A stretch of 64,000 nt of DNA from Phaenicophaeus curvirostris (Eukaryota; Chordata; Aves; Cuculiformes; Cuculidae): positions 100,449,571 to 100,513,570 of the forward strand of contig NC_091392.1 of the NCBI RefSeq assembly GCF_032191515.1, read 5' to 3'. This document shows, one piece after another, positions 49,324 to 61,200 of this stretch (positions within the stretch are counted from its first letter, which is position 1; the number at the start of each line of letters is the position of its first letter). The position numbers and the translations under genes are program-made. The notes beneath the pieces are model-generated. The model made no database searches. It saw only the letters and a list, made by a program, of their open reading frames with translations, and was not told the DNA's origin.

Positions 49324-52300
49324 CTGAAATCAACCTCTGAACTATTGTTTCACATTCACTAAATTTATAGCAGTGCCTTTGCTGAAAAAGAACTCTACTC
49401 ATTTTCTATTTATATCATTGTAAGATTATATAGGCAAAGTGTCAAAAATGTCTCAAGTTAAAAATAGTCCTTGTCTCCTTCATAAATATAAAATACATAT
49501 TAAATTACTGGGAGGGTAGGGGAGAAAGTGTTCTTTATCAGCCACAAAATCCTCCTAACTGTGTGAAAACTGAGCAAAAACCATGAGGCCCTGGCAGTAT
49601 GTGAGGAAAACAAGAATAATTTTGACAAGTTAGCTTTGGTGTTTGTGTCTTTAGCTCACTGCATTTCCATACCTATGTAGGATATCTAAAGCAGAAAAAG
49701 GAAGAATATGACTCATAACTTCAATATCAATGATTGCATCATAGTTCAGAAGAAAGCAAAATGACACAAATACGCTTTTCATTGTATAAGTCACGCATTT
49801 TCAATAAAATGAGGAGTAATAATAAATTCCTTGTTGAAAGACACAGCACTGGGAAAGAGACATTCCCCCCACCTGACCAAAAGACAATTTATTTTCCTGG
49901 CCCGTAACAAGTTCTATTTTGGTCAGAAAATATTTTGCAAGACAGAGAAACCAACCTGCTTGAGAAAGAGGCATGAAGACAAAAGGGGTCCCACCAAGAA
50001 CAATCTAATAATTAGAGGGCTTTTCATTGCATGGACAATTTGTTCTGGTTTTGGCATCTGTTCTGCCATATGCTGACAGCTGTCATCTCCCTCATCTTCT
50101 GCTGCAGTTAGGACCTTCTTTTGATACTTAACTAGTTTCCTTTGTTTTACTACCTGATTCTCATAACTACTAAAATATAGAACAATCAGTAGAAAGGTTT
50201 CCTGAGTACTTTTTATGCTTCCAAACATAAAAGAAATATGCTGTTATTCTTATGTGTGTCATTCTTATACGTAAAGATATAGAAAATAACTTATTGAAGG
50301 AAGGTAAAGGCATGCAAATTTGATTTAGTTCTGAATGGGGCAATATTCACAGTTACTCAGCTTTGATGAATATAAAGGCTGCTAGCATTGGTCCTCTTGT
50401 CTGTTTCCTACACAGAACTTAACCCTACACTATCGTGTACCATACACCTACTCTGCAGTTTTCATGAATTTTCAGGATTTGAGAAACATAGCTATTAAAC
50501 AGCACTTTTCATGGTGCTGAAAGGAGAAGATCTGAAGGTTGATTTTGGCTAACATTAAGAGGCAGGTTTAAAAAGACTCTGGACGAGACATTGCTCTCAA
50601 TAAATTAAATGTAATGACTGGACCTAGTAGAAAGCTGCTTTTTATAGCCAAATTGTATGCCTGGCAACGAAGAGTTATGTTTGTTTTGCCATCATTCACT
50701 GAGAAAACCATGAAGATGTCAGAGCCATAAATATCTCTTTCCATTTTGGCTCAGTCAAAAGCAAGAGTCAAGAGCATGTAAAGGAAATATCCTTTGTATT
50801 TTTAATAATGTATACATGTACACATATACACAGAAAAAAATGCCAATCAAAGCTATAACTTCATTTTTAAAAATGGTAAAATGACTTTCCATGTTGGTCT
50901 TGGATGCACTGCTCGCTCTCCTTGGCATACTCAAGCTGGGAAATGTCACACAGAATGAATGCAAAGCTCTGTCAGTGTAAGAAAGACCAAACATCTGTGA
51001 TTGAAGGACTTAAAGATTTTCTTGAACATGTCAAAAATTGTCCTGCCTAACGGATGCACAGTTATCCCTCCATAAATGAATCATCGAGTACTCCTTGAAG
51101 TCTTGGGACAAACTAAAAGTTTAATAAAGAGTGTGGTCCTTTAAATTTACACATTTCAGGTCCTCATACTTCCTGTGCGGAATATAAATTGCTTCTAAGT
51201 ACTTACTATGCAGCATGTCATTCAAATTCTGTTGCTTCGATTCATTACATTAAAAAATAATACAAATTTCAATTATTTGTCATAAAAGCATAGAATTAGC
51301 TGAAGCACAGAGAAAATTCAATTCACACAAAAATGTCTACAAAGTTAAATTTAATCTATTCGCAGTCCTCCCACGTCCTTCTCAGCATCCTTTAAAATGT
51401 CATTTGTTTTTTAAAAGATATAGATTTTGTGTATTGATATGCTCTATCTACAGACAAGTTCTCTCTACTTTTAGTTTGGCAAACATTATTTACCCATCTA
51501 AATCACTAACAATTGCAACTAAAATAAAGGGGTCCATCCATATCAATAAAGGTTACAGGGCTAGACTTAGAGTTAAAAAGTTTGCACCTTATAAACCTCT
51601 CAATTTCAACCTCGCATTTAAAAGGTACTTATGATTTCAAAGAAATTGCAAATCAAATGATTACACGCTACAGGAAATTAGATAAAAGAGAAAGGAACCA
51701 CTTCAACACCACAAAGAGATTCTATTCAGATATTATATTAATAGCACCCCCCACCTTATCTTGATTGCAGCTTCTGCAGGTATAAAATGACAGGTTTTAG
51801 ACTTTACTTTTATTGAAGTCCATAGATCCACAAAGCATTTTCAGTTCTGCAAGGTGTTTTAAAGTCTTGTAATCATGCAGCAAAGCATTTGGACAGCAAT
51901 TCCCTAATTTTAAGCAAAGGAATAACTGCACTTGTTAAAATATGTCCTAGAGCATGTAGCACCTTTCAGAACAAATTCAAGGAGTAGAATGAAGTAAAAA
52001 ATACCATTGAACAGCTCTATCACTGAAATCAACACCAAAGATTTTGCATTTTTGAAACCAAATTATGAAATTATTCCTCATATCTTAAGCTTTAATTTCT
52101 TTATGGAATCCAATGTAATCTTTATGTTAACATCCTATTATCTAAAATGCAATTCTTTTTCGCTTCAGATTAAGATAACTACCATAGAAATATATCTTAC
52201 TGCAGATATGGTGCTCTTCTTTTTGAAAGGAATGGATATTTTCCTGTCTTTTTTCCACTTTAATTTAACTAAAATTAAAAAAGAAAGTACATGGCATAAT

Positions 52301-52795
52301 CTGAAAAATTAGGGCACTAAAACTGAGCATTTTTATTAGTTGTAAAGAACACCTACCTCAGCAACTGCTTCTTGCACTAACAAGTAAACTGCAATACGCT
52401 TGAAACAAATAGTGGGATTATACATGTAAAATATATAACATATATATATGCATATATACAAACACACACATTAATAAAAGCAAATCACAAGGTTTGCGGA
52501 CTACTTCTTCCCTTGCCAGCCTCCTACCATTCATAAATGCTTTTCCAAGATATTTTGCAGTTTTCCAAATTAGCTTGCAATGTGAATTTCAAATATTATT
52601 CTTTTCCTTTAATAATAACACACAATTTTATATGCAAGCAACTAGTTATGTGAAGTCCCCTCAAGAAATATTATATTATAATTGTAGCTGAAAATTTATT
52701 TTCCTTGTAAATGTTTTCATGTTAAGATGTTAAAAGGATTTTAGTAAAAACATTTTCCTCCTAGAACAAATTATGCAGAACCATGAGTTTAGGAA
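49324..52795. other. unique intronic DNA downstream of the CADM2 exon
   Basis: AT-rich DNA on the 3' side of the exon. Short alternating runs occur at 50808-50831 (TA/CA) and 52434-52470 (TATA/CA). No repeat family or additional exon recognised. Confidence 0.55.
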
Positions 52796-52804
52796 AAATT
52801 TACC
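52796..52804 (-). promoter_or_regulatory. 5' splice site of the CADM2 exon
   Basis: The minus strand reads AAAG then GTAAATT. This matches the metazoan donor consensus at the last exonic G and at +1 to +4, with A instead of G at +5. The split leaves one base of the next codon, which is G, as expected for the alanine that follows DDKK in CADM2. Confidence 0.9.
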
Positions 52805-52953
52805 TTTCTTGTCATCGAAGTACAATGTCTGTTGAGCCGGATTTGACCACTGGAGGGAGGTGTTATCATTTTGATCGACCCTGCAGGTCAAATTTGCTGT
52901 TCCCCCTTCAACAACCGTAACATTCTGTGTTAGTGGAAACTGGCCTTGGCTGC
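52804..52953 (-). CDS. CADM2: CADM2 internal coding exon, first half of the N-terminal Ig V domain
   Basis: On the minus strand this 150-nt block encodes 49 whole codons plus a split codon at each end, so it is phase 1 on both sides. The protein includes SLQWSNPAQQTLYFDDKK, which I recognise as CADM2; from memory the paralogue CADM3 differs at the end of this motif and CADM1 differs more. CADM2 (SynCAM2/Necl-3) is a type I membrane adhesion protein of synapses and axons with three Ig domains, and this exon gives the start of the distal V-set domain. Visible landmarks are the B-strand cysteine (codon 52883-52885) and the core tryptophan (52847-52849). There are three Asn-X-Ser/Thr sequons, with Asn codons at 52922-52924, 52892-52894 and 52862-52864. 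The acceptor CAG lies at 52954-52956 and the donor GT at 52802-52803. The frame is fully open and no repeat overlaps it. It is a partial gene, because the flanking exons lie outside the window. Confidence 0.96.
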
Positions 52954-52998
52954 CTGAGGAGGGAGGGATAGAGAAGGGAAGAGAAAAAGAGAAAAATA
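52954..52998 (-). promoter_or_regulatory. 3' splice site and polypyrimidine tract of the CADM2 exon
   Basis: Read on the minus strand, about 40 nt of almost pure C/T run into TCCTCAG directly before the exon. The adenines are confined to the distal part and one near 52969, so no competing AG lies between the tract and the acceptor. This is a strong 3' splice site by composition. Confidence 0.9.
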
Positions 52999-54737
52999 AA
53001 AACCCAGGTTTTAAGTTGTAAAACTGAATATACTGTAAGAACTTCCCAGAGGTGACAGTCTGAATTCAGTGTGAACTATGCTGACCAAAGAAAGTCAGTA
53101 CAATAAATTGGAAAAAAATATATATATACAAAATAAATTATCTGTATCCGAGAAAAAGATAGATGAAGAAAAAGGGATTCCCACTCCCCCACTCTCCCAC
53201 ACCTTCCCTCACGCCATAAATCATACTAATTAGTTCCAAAGAAAAGCTCTGCAATTTTATCTCCTCAGACATACTCATACATCCAAGATATGCCACTGCA
53301 TAGGGCTCGGATGCTGCACACCTACATAGATGTCTCAGTACAGATAAGATAGTTAAATGACTGTTGAAAACATCACTGAAAGCATAAAATAAAAATTCAC
53401 ATAGGATTTTTTAAATAAAAGGACAGGGCAGCCTTGATTTTCTGTTTCTTTTTACGCTTGTTAAAGAATTCTTAGGACAATGTTTTTCCTCCCAGGTTTG
53501 CAAAGTTGCTGGAGAGCAAATGCAGTGTGAATCTAATACTAGATGCATCCTCTATTGAGGGACTCTAGCCTGTTCTCTTATGAAAATGGAAGTGGTGTTA
53601 TAGTAGGTCTCTTACACATCTATGATTCTATCCTAGAGCATTATGAATCACGTTAAGTGCTTGCTGAAAAGTCACTGGGAAGATTTCCAAATACTGCTAC
53701 ACAATACAGCAGCAATATCACCCAGGTTCTTGAATCACAAGCATTTTCAATGGCATAGTTAGATGGAAGTGTTTATGTATTGTGAGAATAGCTAACACCT
53801 TGCCAAACAGCACATTCTGACAGAGTATCACAACAAGGGAGCACAGTAAAAACATGGAAGTAATTTTTAATAAAGGTGGGGAAAGTAAAGATCTTCAATA
53901 ATATGAAGACACATAATTATCTGGGAGATATATTTCTTTATTCCAGGATAAATTGCAAAAGAAATACAATCCAATAGTGTAAATCAAATATATGTTTCTT
54001 TCTTCTTCCCCTCCTTTCATACAGGTTCTATTAATACAAGAAGCACTCAAGGGCAGGAAGAGCTGCTAGCATAAGTAGTATAATACAAAGATTGATGCTC
54101 AAGTGGGATGTGTCAGAAGTGAAAAGTCTCTCTATGGTCCTACAGGAGTGAACAAGCTCATAGACATTTCATAAGTACACCAAGAAAATTATATCTACAA
54201 TATCCACTAATCATATCAATATGGAACTGCAAATTGTGTATAAAATCTGGACAGAAATGTCCTATTTTACTGACTCTTATCAGACTTGTTCACAGCTAAG
54301 TTAAATGAAGACATATTTTCTATAAGGAAGGCATGATAATACAGAAGTCTGTTATCTAGTACACAGGTTTTAAGATGACCAGAGAAAGGAAATACTAAAT
54401 AAAAGATTAACAACTGAACTTCTATTTGAGCTACTGATATTGCAAAAAATGTAATTCTAGCTAGGTTTTTCTAGCTGTCTATTTTCCTATGTAAAATATT
54501 TTAATGGTTTTAGGCCTGGCACATAAGCATCTATGTCACGGAAACCATTAGCATTTAGGTAGTCTAACACTCTCCACAGATAACTTTACAAAAATCATTC
54601 TATGGAGGCCTGAACAAATTAAAAAATTATCGGCAGCGCTAAGGAAAATTTATCTCAACAATCTGAGATATTGAGATATTGAAATACTGTTATAAATATT
54701 TTATTTTTTAAAAAAAACACATCCTTGCCTCAATTGA

Positions 54738-54804
<67 letters not shown>

Positions 54805-55965
54805 CGATTTTGATCAGAATACCAAATCTGAATAACTGATATAATTTTTCTATAGATATCAATTTCCTGTAGAAATCTAAATATCAAAATGTATTATGTG
54901 CTGATATTTCCTATAAAAGAGTTTATACCATTTACGGGATAACAGACATAGTAAACAAAAAATAAGGAATATTGAAAACTCCATGGCTAATTTAAATGCT
55001 GCAAACAATAAATGCCAAAATTCTCATGACATCCTCTGTAGCTGACACTTCATTAATCAAACCCTGCTCTTGAAAACCACATGTTGAGAAATAGTTGATG
55101 AGTGAAAAATTATAAACAAGGATGGGGAAAAAAAAAGCAAACAGAAAAGATTTGTCATTCCCTTCCATTTCTCCTCTTTCAATTCCAATGTGTCAAGGAA
55201 CCTCAAGATATTGCATAAATTGCTTATCGCTTAAATTAGAATTTTAAAAATCCAGAAAAATGCACACAGCCTGTTATTACTTCCACTAAATTACAGGCAT
55301 CTTACCAAAGAAATAACCTTCTAAAGAATGAATTGTGGATAAAAGGCTATGGGGGATAAAATATTTTTTGCATACAGAGAGCATTAAACAGAACCCAGTG
55401 CCAGATTAGCACAGTGAAATCTGTCATTTACATTAAAGGCTAGGAATGGAAGTTAGTTTAATGAAGACTTGCTGTAATGATTTAGTACCCTATTAACATG
55501 ATTCCTGAGAATTATCCCATATTCTTTTTCTCACATTATAGTTCTTATCATGAAGGTGTCATTGCATATGCAGTCTGTCATCAGGTAATGATTGTCAAGT
55601 CACAGACTTGTTTGACCAGAAGAGTGGTTAGTGGGCAAAGCTTTCTGATAAAACACTTAAAAAGAAAATATAGGTGCCATGATTTGAAAGAGGTCAGATA
55701 ACTTTCTTTTCTCTAGCCACTCTATCACATGCTGATGTTTTGGAAGCAAGAATTAATCTAGCATATAAAAGTGAAACCAAAGCATTCCCCCTATCCCTTA
55801 CCAATACAGAAGCAGTGTGTATCGGGAAAAGCTTGGGGTGGAGAAAGAGATATAGAGAAAAAAAGCCATTTAATCTGCAACCTAGCCCAAAGGGAAAGAA
55901 GGGAGCCTGTGTGGAAAAGAGAAAAAATATACACAGCAAGACCAAAAGAATGGATACTGCACATT
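52999..55965. other. unique intronic DNA upstream of the CADM2 exon, with a (GAAA)n tract
   Basis: AT-rich DNA. Apart from the tetranucleotide array at 54736-54804 I see no repeat family. No coding exon recognised. Confidence 0.55.
54736..54804 (+). repeat. (GAAA)n microsatellite, about 17 units
   Basis: An uninterrupted 69-bp run of GAAA units. On the CADM2 sense strand this is TTTC, a pure pyrimidine run 1.8 kb upstream of the exon acceptor. Confidence 0.99.
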
Positions 55966-56594
55966 AGTGTGCCCAGGTGGCCAAGAAGGCCAATGGCATC
56001 CTGGCTTGTATCAAAAACGGCATGACCAGCAGGCCCAGGGAGGTTATTCTCCCTCTGTACTCGGCACTGGTGAGACCACTCCTTGAATCCTGTGTTCAGT
56101 TCTGGGCCCCTCACCACAAGAAGGATGTTGAGGCTCTGGTGTGTGTCCAGAGGAGAGCAACAAAGCTGGTGAGGGGGCTGGAGAACAGGCCTTATGAGGC
56201 GAGGCTGAGGGAACTGGGGTTGTTTAGCCTGGAGAAGAGGAGGCTGAGGGGAGACCTCATTGCTCTCTACACCTGAAAGGAGGTTGTAGAGAGGCGGATG
56301 CTGGCCTCTTCTCCCAAGTGACAGGGGACAGGACGAGAGAGAATGGCCTCAAGCTCCGCCAGGGGAGGTTTAGGCTGGACATTAGGAAAAAATTTTTCAT
56401 GGAAAGGGTTATTGGGAACTGGCACAGGCTGCCCAGGGAGGTAGTTGAGTCACCTTCCCTGAAGGTGTTTAAGGGACAAGTGGATGAGGTGCTGAGGGGC
56501 ATGGTTTAGTGTTTAGTGGGAATGAGTGGACTTAGTGATCCAGTGGGTCTCTTCCAACCTGGTTATTCTATGATTCTATGATCCTATGATTCTA
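55966..56594 (+). mobile_element. CR1 LINE, young 5'-truncated copy
   Basis: Plus strand from AGTGTGCCCAGGTGGCCAAG to the tail of ATTCTATGATTCTATGAT at 56565-56594. It encodes NGILACIKNGMTSRPREVIL and LESCVQFWAPHHKKDVEALV. The 99-codon frame (55977-56276) ends early because the CTCTACAACTACCTG codons have lost 4 nt at about 56270. The downstream codons GRFRLDIRKKFFMERVIGNW resume in another frame to 56509. It is very close to the copy at 1.4-2.6 kb but inverted. It is antisense to CADM2. Confidence 0.97.
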
Positions 56595-56982
56595 CTTAAA
56601 CAATCTAGCTTTAGTAGTTTATAGTAAGATAGCCTTCAGTTGAAACTGTAACTGCTTTTTCTTCTCAGCTGACAATAAGAGCAACGGTTTTATTGTGAGT
56701 TCCAATAAAACTATGTACTCCAATCACAGATACATTTCCTAGATACAGCTAGAGCCACAGTGGGCAGGATGGCAAAAATGTTCTCGTATGTCATGAGGAC
56801 GTTTCTCCAGCAAGCTTTATTTCTCCCTGCTAAATTCGATTTTGCCAAACAACGACAAGAAGTATCTTCTAAAGCTATCGTAAGTCAACATCAATTTGTG
56901 AATGGCCAGTTCATGAGAAGAACAGGGACACAGTAGTTCTTAAAAATGTTGATGATTCATGTAATGATCACTGATTTAGTCA
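56595..56982. other. unique spacer between CR1 copies
   Basis: About 390 bp of AT-rich DNA with no recognised repeat or exon. Confidence 0.5.
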
Positions 56983-57062
56983 TGGGGCATGGTTTAGTGG
57001 TTGATAGGAATTGTTGGACTCGATGATCCTATGGGTCTTTTCCAACCTGGTGATTCTATGAT
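56983..57062 (+). mobile_element. CR1 LINE, 80-bp 3' tail
   Basis: GGGGCATGGTTTAGTGGTTG, GGACTCGATGATCCTATGGG and the tail GGTGATTCTATGATC. It matches the last 80 bp of the copy 400 bp upstream, so it is the same or a sister subfamily. Confidence 0.95.
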
Positions 57063-57340
57063 CTCCTTAGGAAGACTATAATTATTAGTAAGTAATGGGA
57101 AAACTAAGACAAAGAAACATTTATGAGATTTACTTTATTGTTTGTATCAGCATTTAACTGGGATTACTGAAGAAAGATCTTTGGGGCTACAGAAGCCATC
57201 AACACCATGCCATCTAACACAGCACTAAAAGATTTAAAGAAGTGGTTTTATGCCACTAAAGACTAGATCTGGTCCTGAAGGTGGATATAGTATTTTCTCG
57301 GAGAGGTCTCATTTCTGTTAAACAGCACGTACCCAGGAAA

Positions 57341-57757
57341 CACAGAATCATAGAATGATTTGGGTTGGAAGAGACTTAAAGATCATTTAATTCCAAGCCC
57401 CCTGCTATGGGCAGGGACACCTCCCACCAGACCAGGTTGCTCAAGGCCCCATCCATGCTGGCCTTGACAGCTCCAGGTATGGGGCTTCAACAATAACGTT
57501 TTCTGGGCAACCTGTGGGCACTGGAGTGCCTCACCGCCCTCATCATGAAGAATTTCTTCCTAATGTCTAATGTAAATCTTACTCCTTCTAATTTATAGCC
57601 ATTCACCCTTGTCCTATCACTACATGCCCTTGTAAAAAGTCCCTACCCAGCTTTCCTGAAGGCCTCCTTCAGGTGTTGAAAGGTTGCTATAAGGTCCCCC
57701 TGGAGCTTCCTCTTATTCAGGCTGAACAACCCCAACTTTCTCAGCCTGTATTGTTCA
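57341..57757 (-). mobile_element. CR1 LINE, 3' fragment
   Basis: Complement of a CR1 end: tail CACAGAATCATAGAATGATT, then CTGCTATGGGCAGGGACACC. It continues to the ORF2 C-terminal motif complement CAGGCTGAACAACCCCAACT. The 3' UTR resembles the copy at 17.5 kb. Confidence 0.95.
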
Positions 57758-58200
57758 AACAAGAAAATAGAATTTTATTCCTAGTCTGAATTTGTCTTTC
57801 TGCAGCATCTAGCACCCACTGGCTCATTATATCTTTCCTCTGTTCTGAAGAGCCCTTTCTTAGAAAACTTCTTTTTCTTTTGTAAGTACTTAAGGACTGT
57901 GATTAAATCACCCATTAACCTTCTCTTTGATAATCAAAATAAATCAAGCTCCTAAGTCTTTCCATAGAAATTGTATTTTTTTCTAATCCTTTAATTAGTC
58001 TGTGTCTCTTCTTTGTGCTCTCTTCAATTTGTCATCTTTTTTCCAAAGCATGGAGCTGGGACCTGGAAACCCCACTGTAGTAGTCACAGAAGAAAAAAAT
58101 AAAAAGGTGATGCCACTTCACTACCAGTACTTTGAACTCTTATTTGCACACCTAAATGAGTCCCCTTGGCCACAGGGTCAGATGGAAAATGAAGTCTGAC
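57758..58200 (-). mobile_element. probable ancient CR1/L3-like fragment
   Basis: AAATCACCCATTAACCTTCT, CAAAATAAATCAAGCTCCTA and TGTGCTCTCTTCAATTTGTC follow the order of the complement of a CR-1-clade ORF2 C-terminus (Leu-Phe-Ser-Leu and Arg-Arg-Ala regions) at low identity. It abuts the younger CR1 at 57757. It may be the target the younger copy inserted into, or an unrelated AT-rich segment. Confidence 0.45.
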
Positions 58201-61200
58201 TGATATTCTACCATGATGCCAGCGCTTTTTCTCAGACACTGCTCCAAAGACAACCCCACCATTTCCATCTGTGACCTCCTCCTGCGGATCTCAGGTGTAA
58301 GTTCCTATAACTGCACTGAAACACATGTTTCTCTGAGACCAGTGACCTGTGCTCTTCTTTTTATCATATATTTACAGTCTTTGTATCATTGACAAACAAG
58401 GCTGGCAAAAATTATGCTTGCCAGGGTGTTTCTAAAAACCAACTCTGAAATCATCTAAACAATACAGTACCAATAAGAATAAAAGAACATAGCATATCAC
58501 AGAATTTCCACATCCAGTGAAAACTCCTAAGCACTTCCCACACTATTCATTAGTGCATTAAGCACTTCCCAGATACAGCATCTTTTAGTCTGCATTGCAC
58601 TAGTTAAACAAACCAGTAAGTTTTATTTGCCTCCCCTCCATTACCACAACACCTTGCCAGCAGTACATTATACAAAGGCAATAGTAAGTCTTTATTTTAG
58701 GTTGCAGGTATGGAAAAGATGCCTAAATATGGTAATTGTACTAAGGAAAGATACTGAACTAAGACTTGCTTTAGGAGATGCACCAGGAGAAAAAATGTCA
58801 TATGGAATTACGTGACGATGATGGGACACCGGGCTTGCAAAGGCCAGGGCTCTCTTGAAAGCATGTACCCATGCACATTCAACTCTTTTGCTTCCTGCCA
58901 ACTTTTAGAGAATGCAGAAAAGGAAAATGAGGCTGATTGATAGCACCAGAAATATGGGAATTATCCCTGTTCAGCTAAAGAAATAGAGGTGGTATTGTAA
59001 ACTGACATGGGTTAGGAGGGGAATAAGAAAGTAAGATAAAATGACGCAGAGGACAGGTTTGAAAATTTGAATCAAAGATAAATCTTCCCCTTAAATCCTA
59101 TGTAGTAAGTATTAAAGGGATACTTTATTTTTATAAACATCTAGAAAATAAAATGAAGAACATGTAAATAATATGTACTCGTCTAAACACAGCCTTTTAT
59201 GTAAGTTCAGTGCAATTTACTTCTTCCTTTACTGTCAACTGAGGTGATTGACAAGTATGATCAAGAGAATGTATGTGACTCAGACCAGCACTGTTCTATA
59301 GACAGGTCTACCCATCCAACTTGTTTGCTTTCTTCACAAAATAATGGTCGACAATGACATTTCTACCCTCCACTTGCAGGTCAGATCAAACATACACATA
59401 TATAACTACTACAGTATATACAATTATGTTCTGTTCCATAATCAAACCCTGAGGCAAGTCAAACAATTTTACTATCTGCCCGGAATATACTAATAATGAA
59501 AGAATGAAAAAAAAATACTGATGGTTTGCATTAAAATTCCTTTGTATCTGAAGAGGAAGCAAGAAGTTTCATGAAAAAGACAAATTACAATAAGCAATGA
59601 AACCATTGCAGAAAGAAGGGAGAATCTAGATATTGCTGTCATCATGCTGTATCCTGGTCCCTCTGCTCATTTCGGGGAGTTTTGTTAGCACAATTATTTC
59701 AGTTGTTTAACCTAGATGGAGCTAGAGTTAAGTATGTTCTATTGTAGGTTGTTTTTGTGATGCTTTGTGAATGACCAAAACTGCTTTCCAGTAGAACTGA
59801 CAGGATCATATCTCATTAGCCACAAGCTGTTTTCAGGCAAGAATGGCTTTTTTTTTTCTTTTTTTTTTTTCAAGCCAGAAATCATGTCTCAACTGCTTTT
59901 ACAGATTTCAAAACTGATCTTTATCTCAGTATGAGACTAGACTATGCAGAATAATTATCATTATTTGGTCCAGTTTGGAAACATTAATCTTGTGAGTTCA
60001 TCTCATGTTTATCTGGTTTTGTTTGTTGGTTTGGGGTTTTTTTTGTACTTTTTGCTATTAAAATGAAAGCTCTTTAATAAGTTCAACATTTTCATTTGAT
60101 GTTTAGGTTATATATTCTAATCAATTTATCAGGGTAATCATAAATATGATTTGGCGGCTGAAAAGCACTGAAAAGATATAATCCTTTCTTTACTTTTATT
60201 TCTGCAGAGATCTTTTTTTTTGTAGGAAACAGTTATTCTATATATTGAGTTTCACAGTATCAGTGCAGCAAGCTTTGCCTACTCACTTCAGTGTATATCA
60301 GAAAGCCATAAAAAGAAATGGGAAATGGGTGTGAAAAGAGAGGGGGGACTGCACAAGAGGTGACAGCAGTGAGTTAGCAATGTTTTGGTATATTGACTCT
60401 ATGTTCCTCTGTGACCCTGGCTGCCCAGCATTCCTGTGAAGTAAATGAAGTTTATCAGCATATGAAGGAAAGAACAGAGCCTACAGTTCTATTCATTCTT
60501 ACAGAAAACCTGCAGCAGAAACTTATCTGCTTCAGTCTTGTGTAGAGCCATAAAGCAGTGGGCTTTTTGTTTGATGCCTTCATACCATGATTTCAGCCAA
60601 AACCAAAGCCCATAAAAAATGCCAAGCTCTGTGAGAAAAAATAAAAAATAATCTTGAGTAAATAAAAAAAAATAAGTATCTTGATCAAAATATTTTTCAA
60701 ATCAGTCAGATTTTTAATATTGACTTCAGTAGTCTAAGCAAAAAAAAATACAGACTAAATTTTTGGGTGGGGAGGCAAGCAACTTACTAATTCAAATAAC
60801 AGCCTGCATCTGTAGGGAGAATACATTAATTTTGGCCTTCTTTCTTAGCAAAGGAACCAAGACACTAGAAACAAAAGCCGCTATGATGAAATACATAAAT
60901 ATGTTGAATGAGTTTTCTGGCTTTCTCTCTTAATTTATATATGAAATAGTGCAAACATCTCTCCAGGGAGATGAAGTGTTATTAGCTTGTCTTTGTCTAA
61001 TTTAAAGAAAAATGATACCATGAATTGCATTTCAGCAGGCATAAACTGAGCTCTGCCTTACTGTGCAACTAACGTTTCTTCTAACTTTTCAATAGGACAA
61101 CATGTAATATCCTGGAAATTTTGAAGAAGGAAACTACAAAAGAAGTTATTGGCCCTATTCATTTTATTTCATTTTTAAGAAGTCTTAAGCGTGTGGTAAA

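Larger units (their letters stand above)
1..52803 (-). other. CADM2 intron downstream of the exon (partial)
   Basis: This is intron sequence 3' of the exon on the minus strand. The next CADM2 exon, which would continue the V domain from the split Ala codon, is not recognisable anywhere in it, so this intron exceeds 52.8 kb. Very long introns are a known property of CADM2. CR1 fragments and five solo LTRs are scattered through it. Confidence 0.8.
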
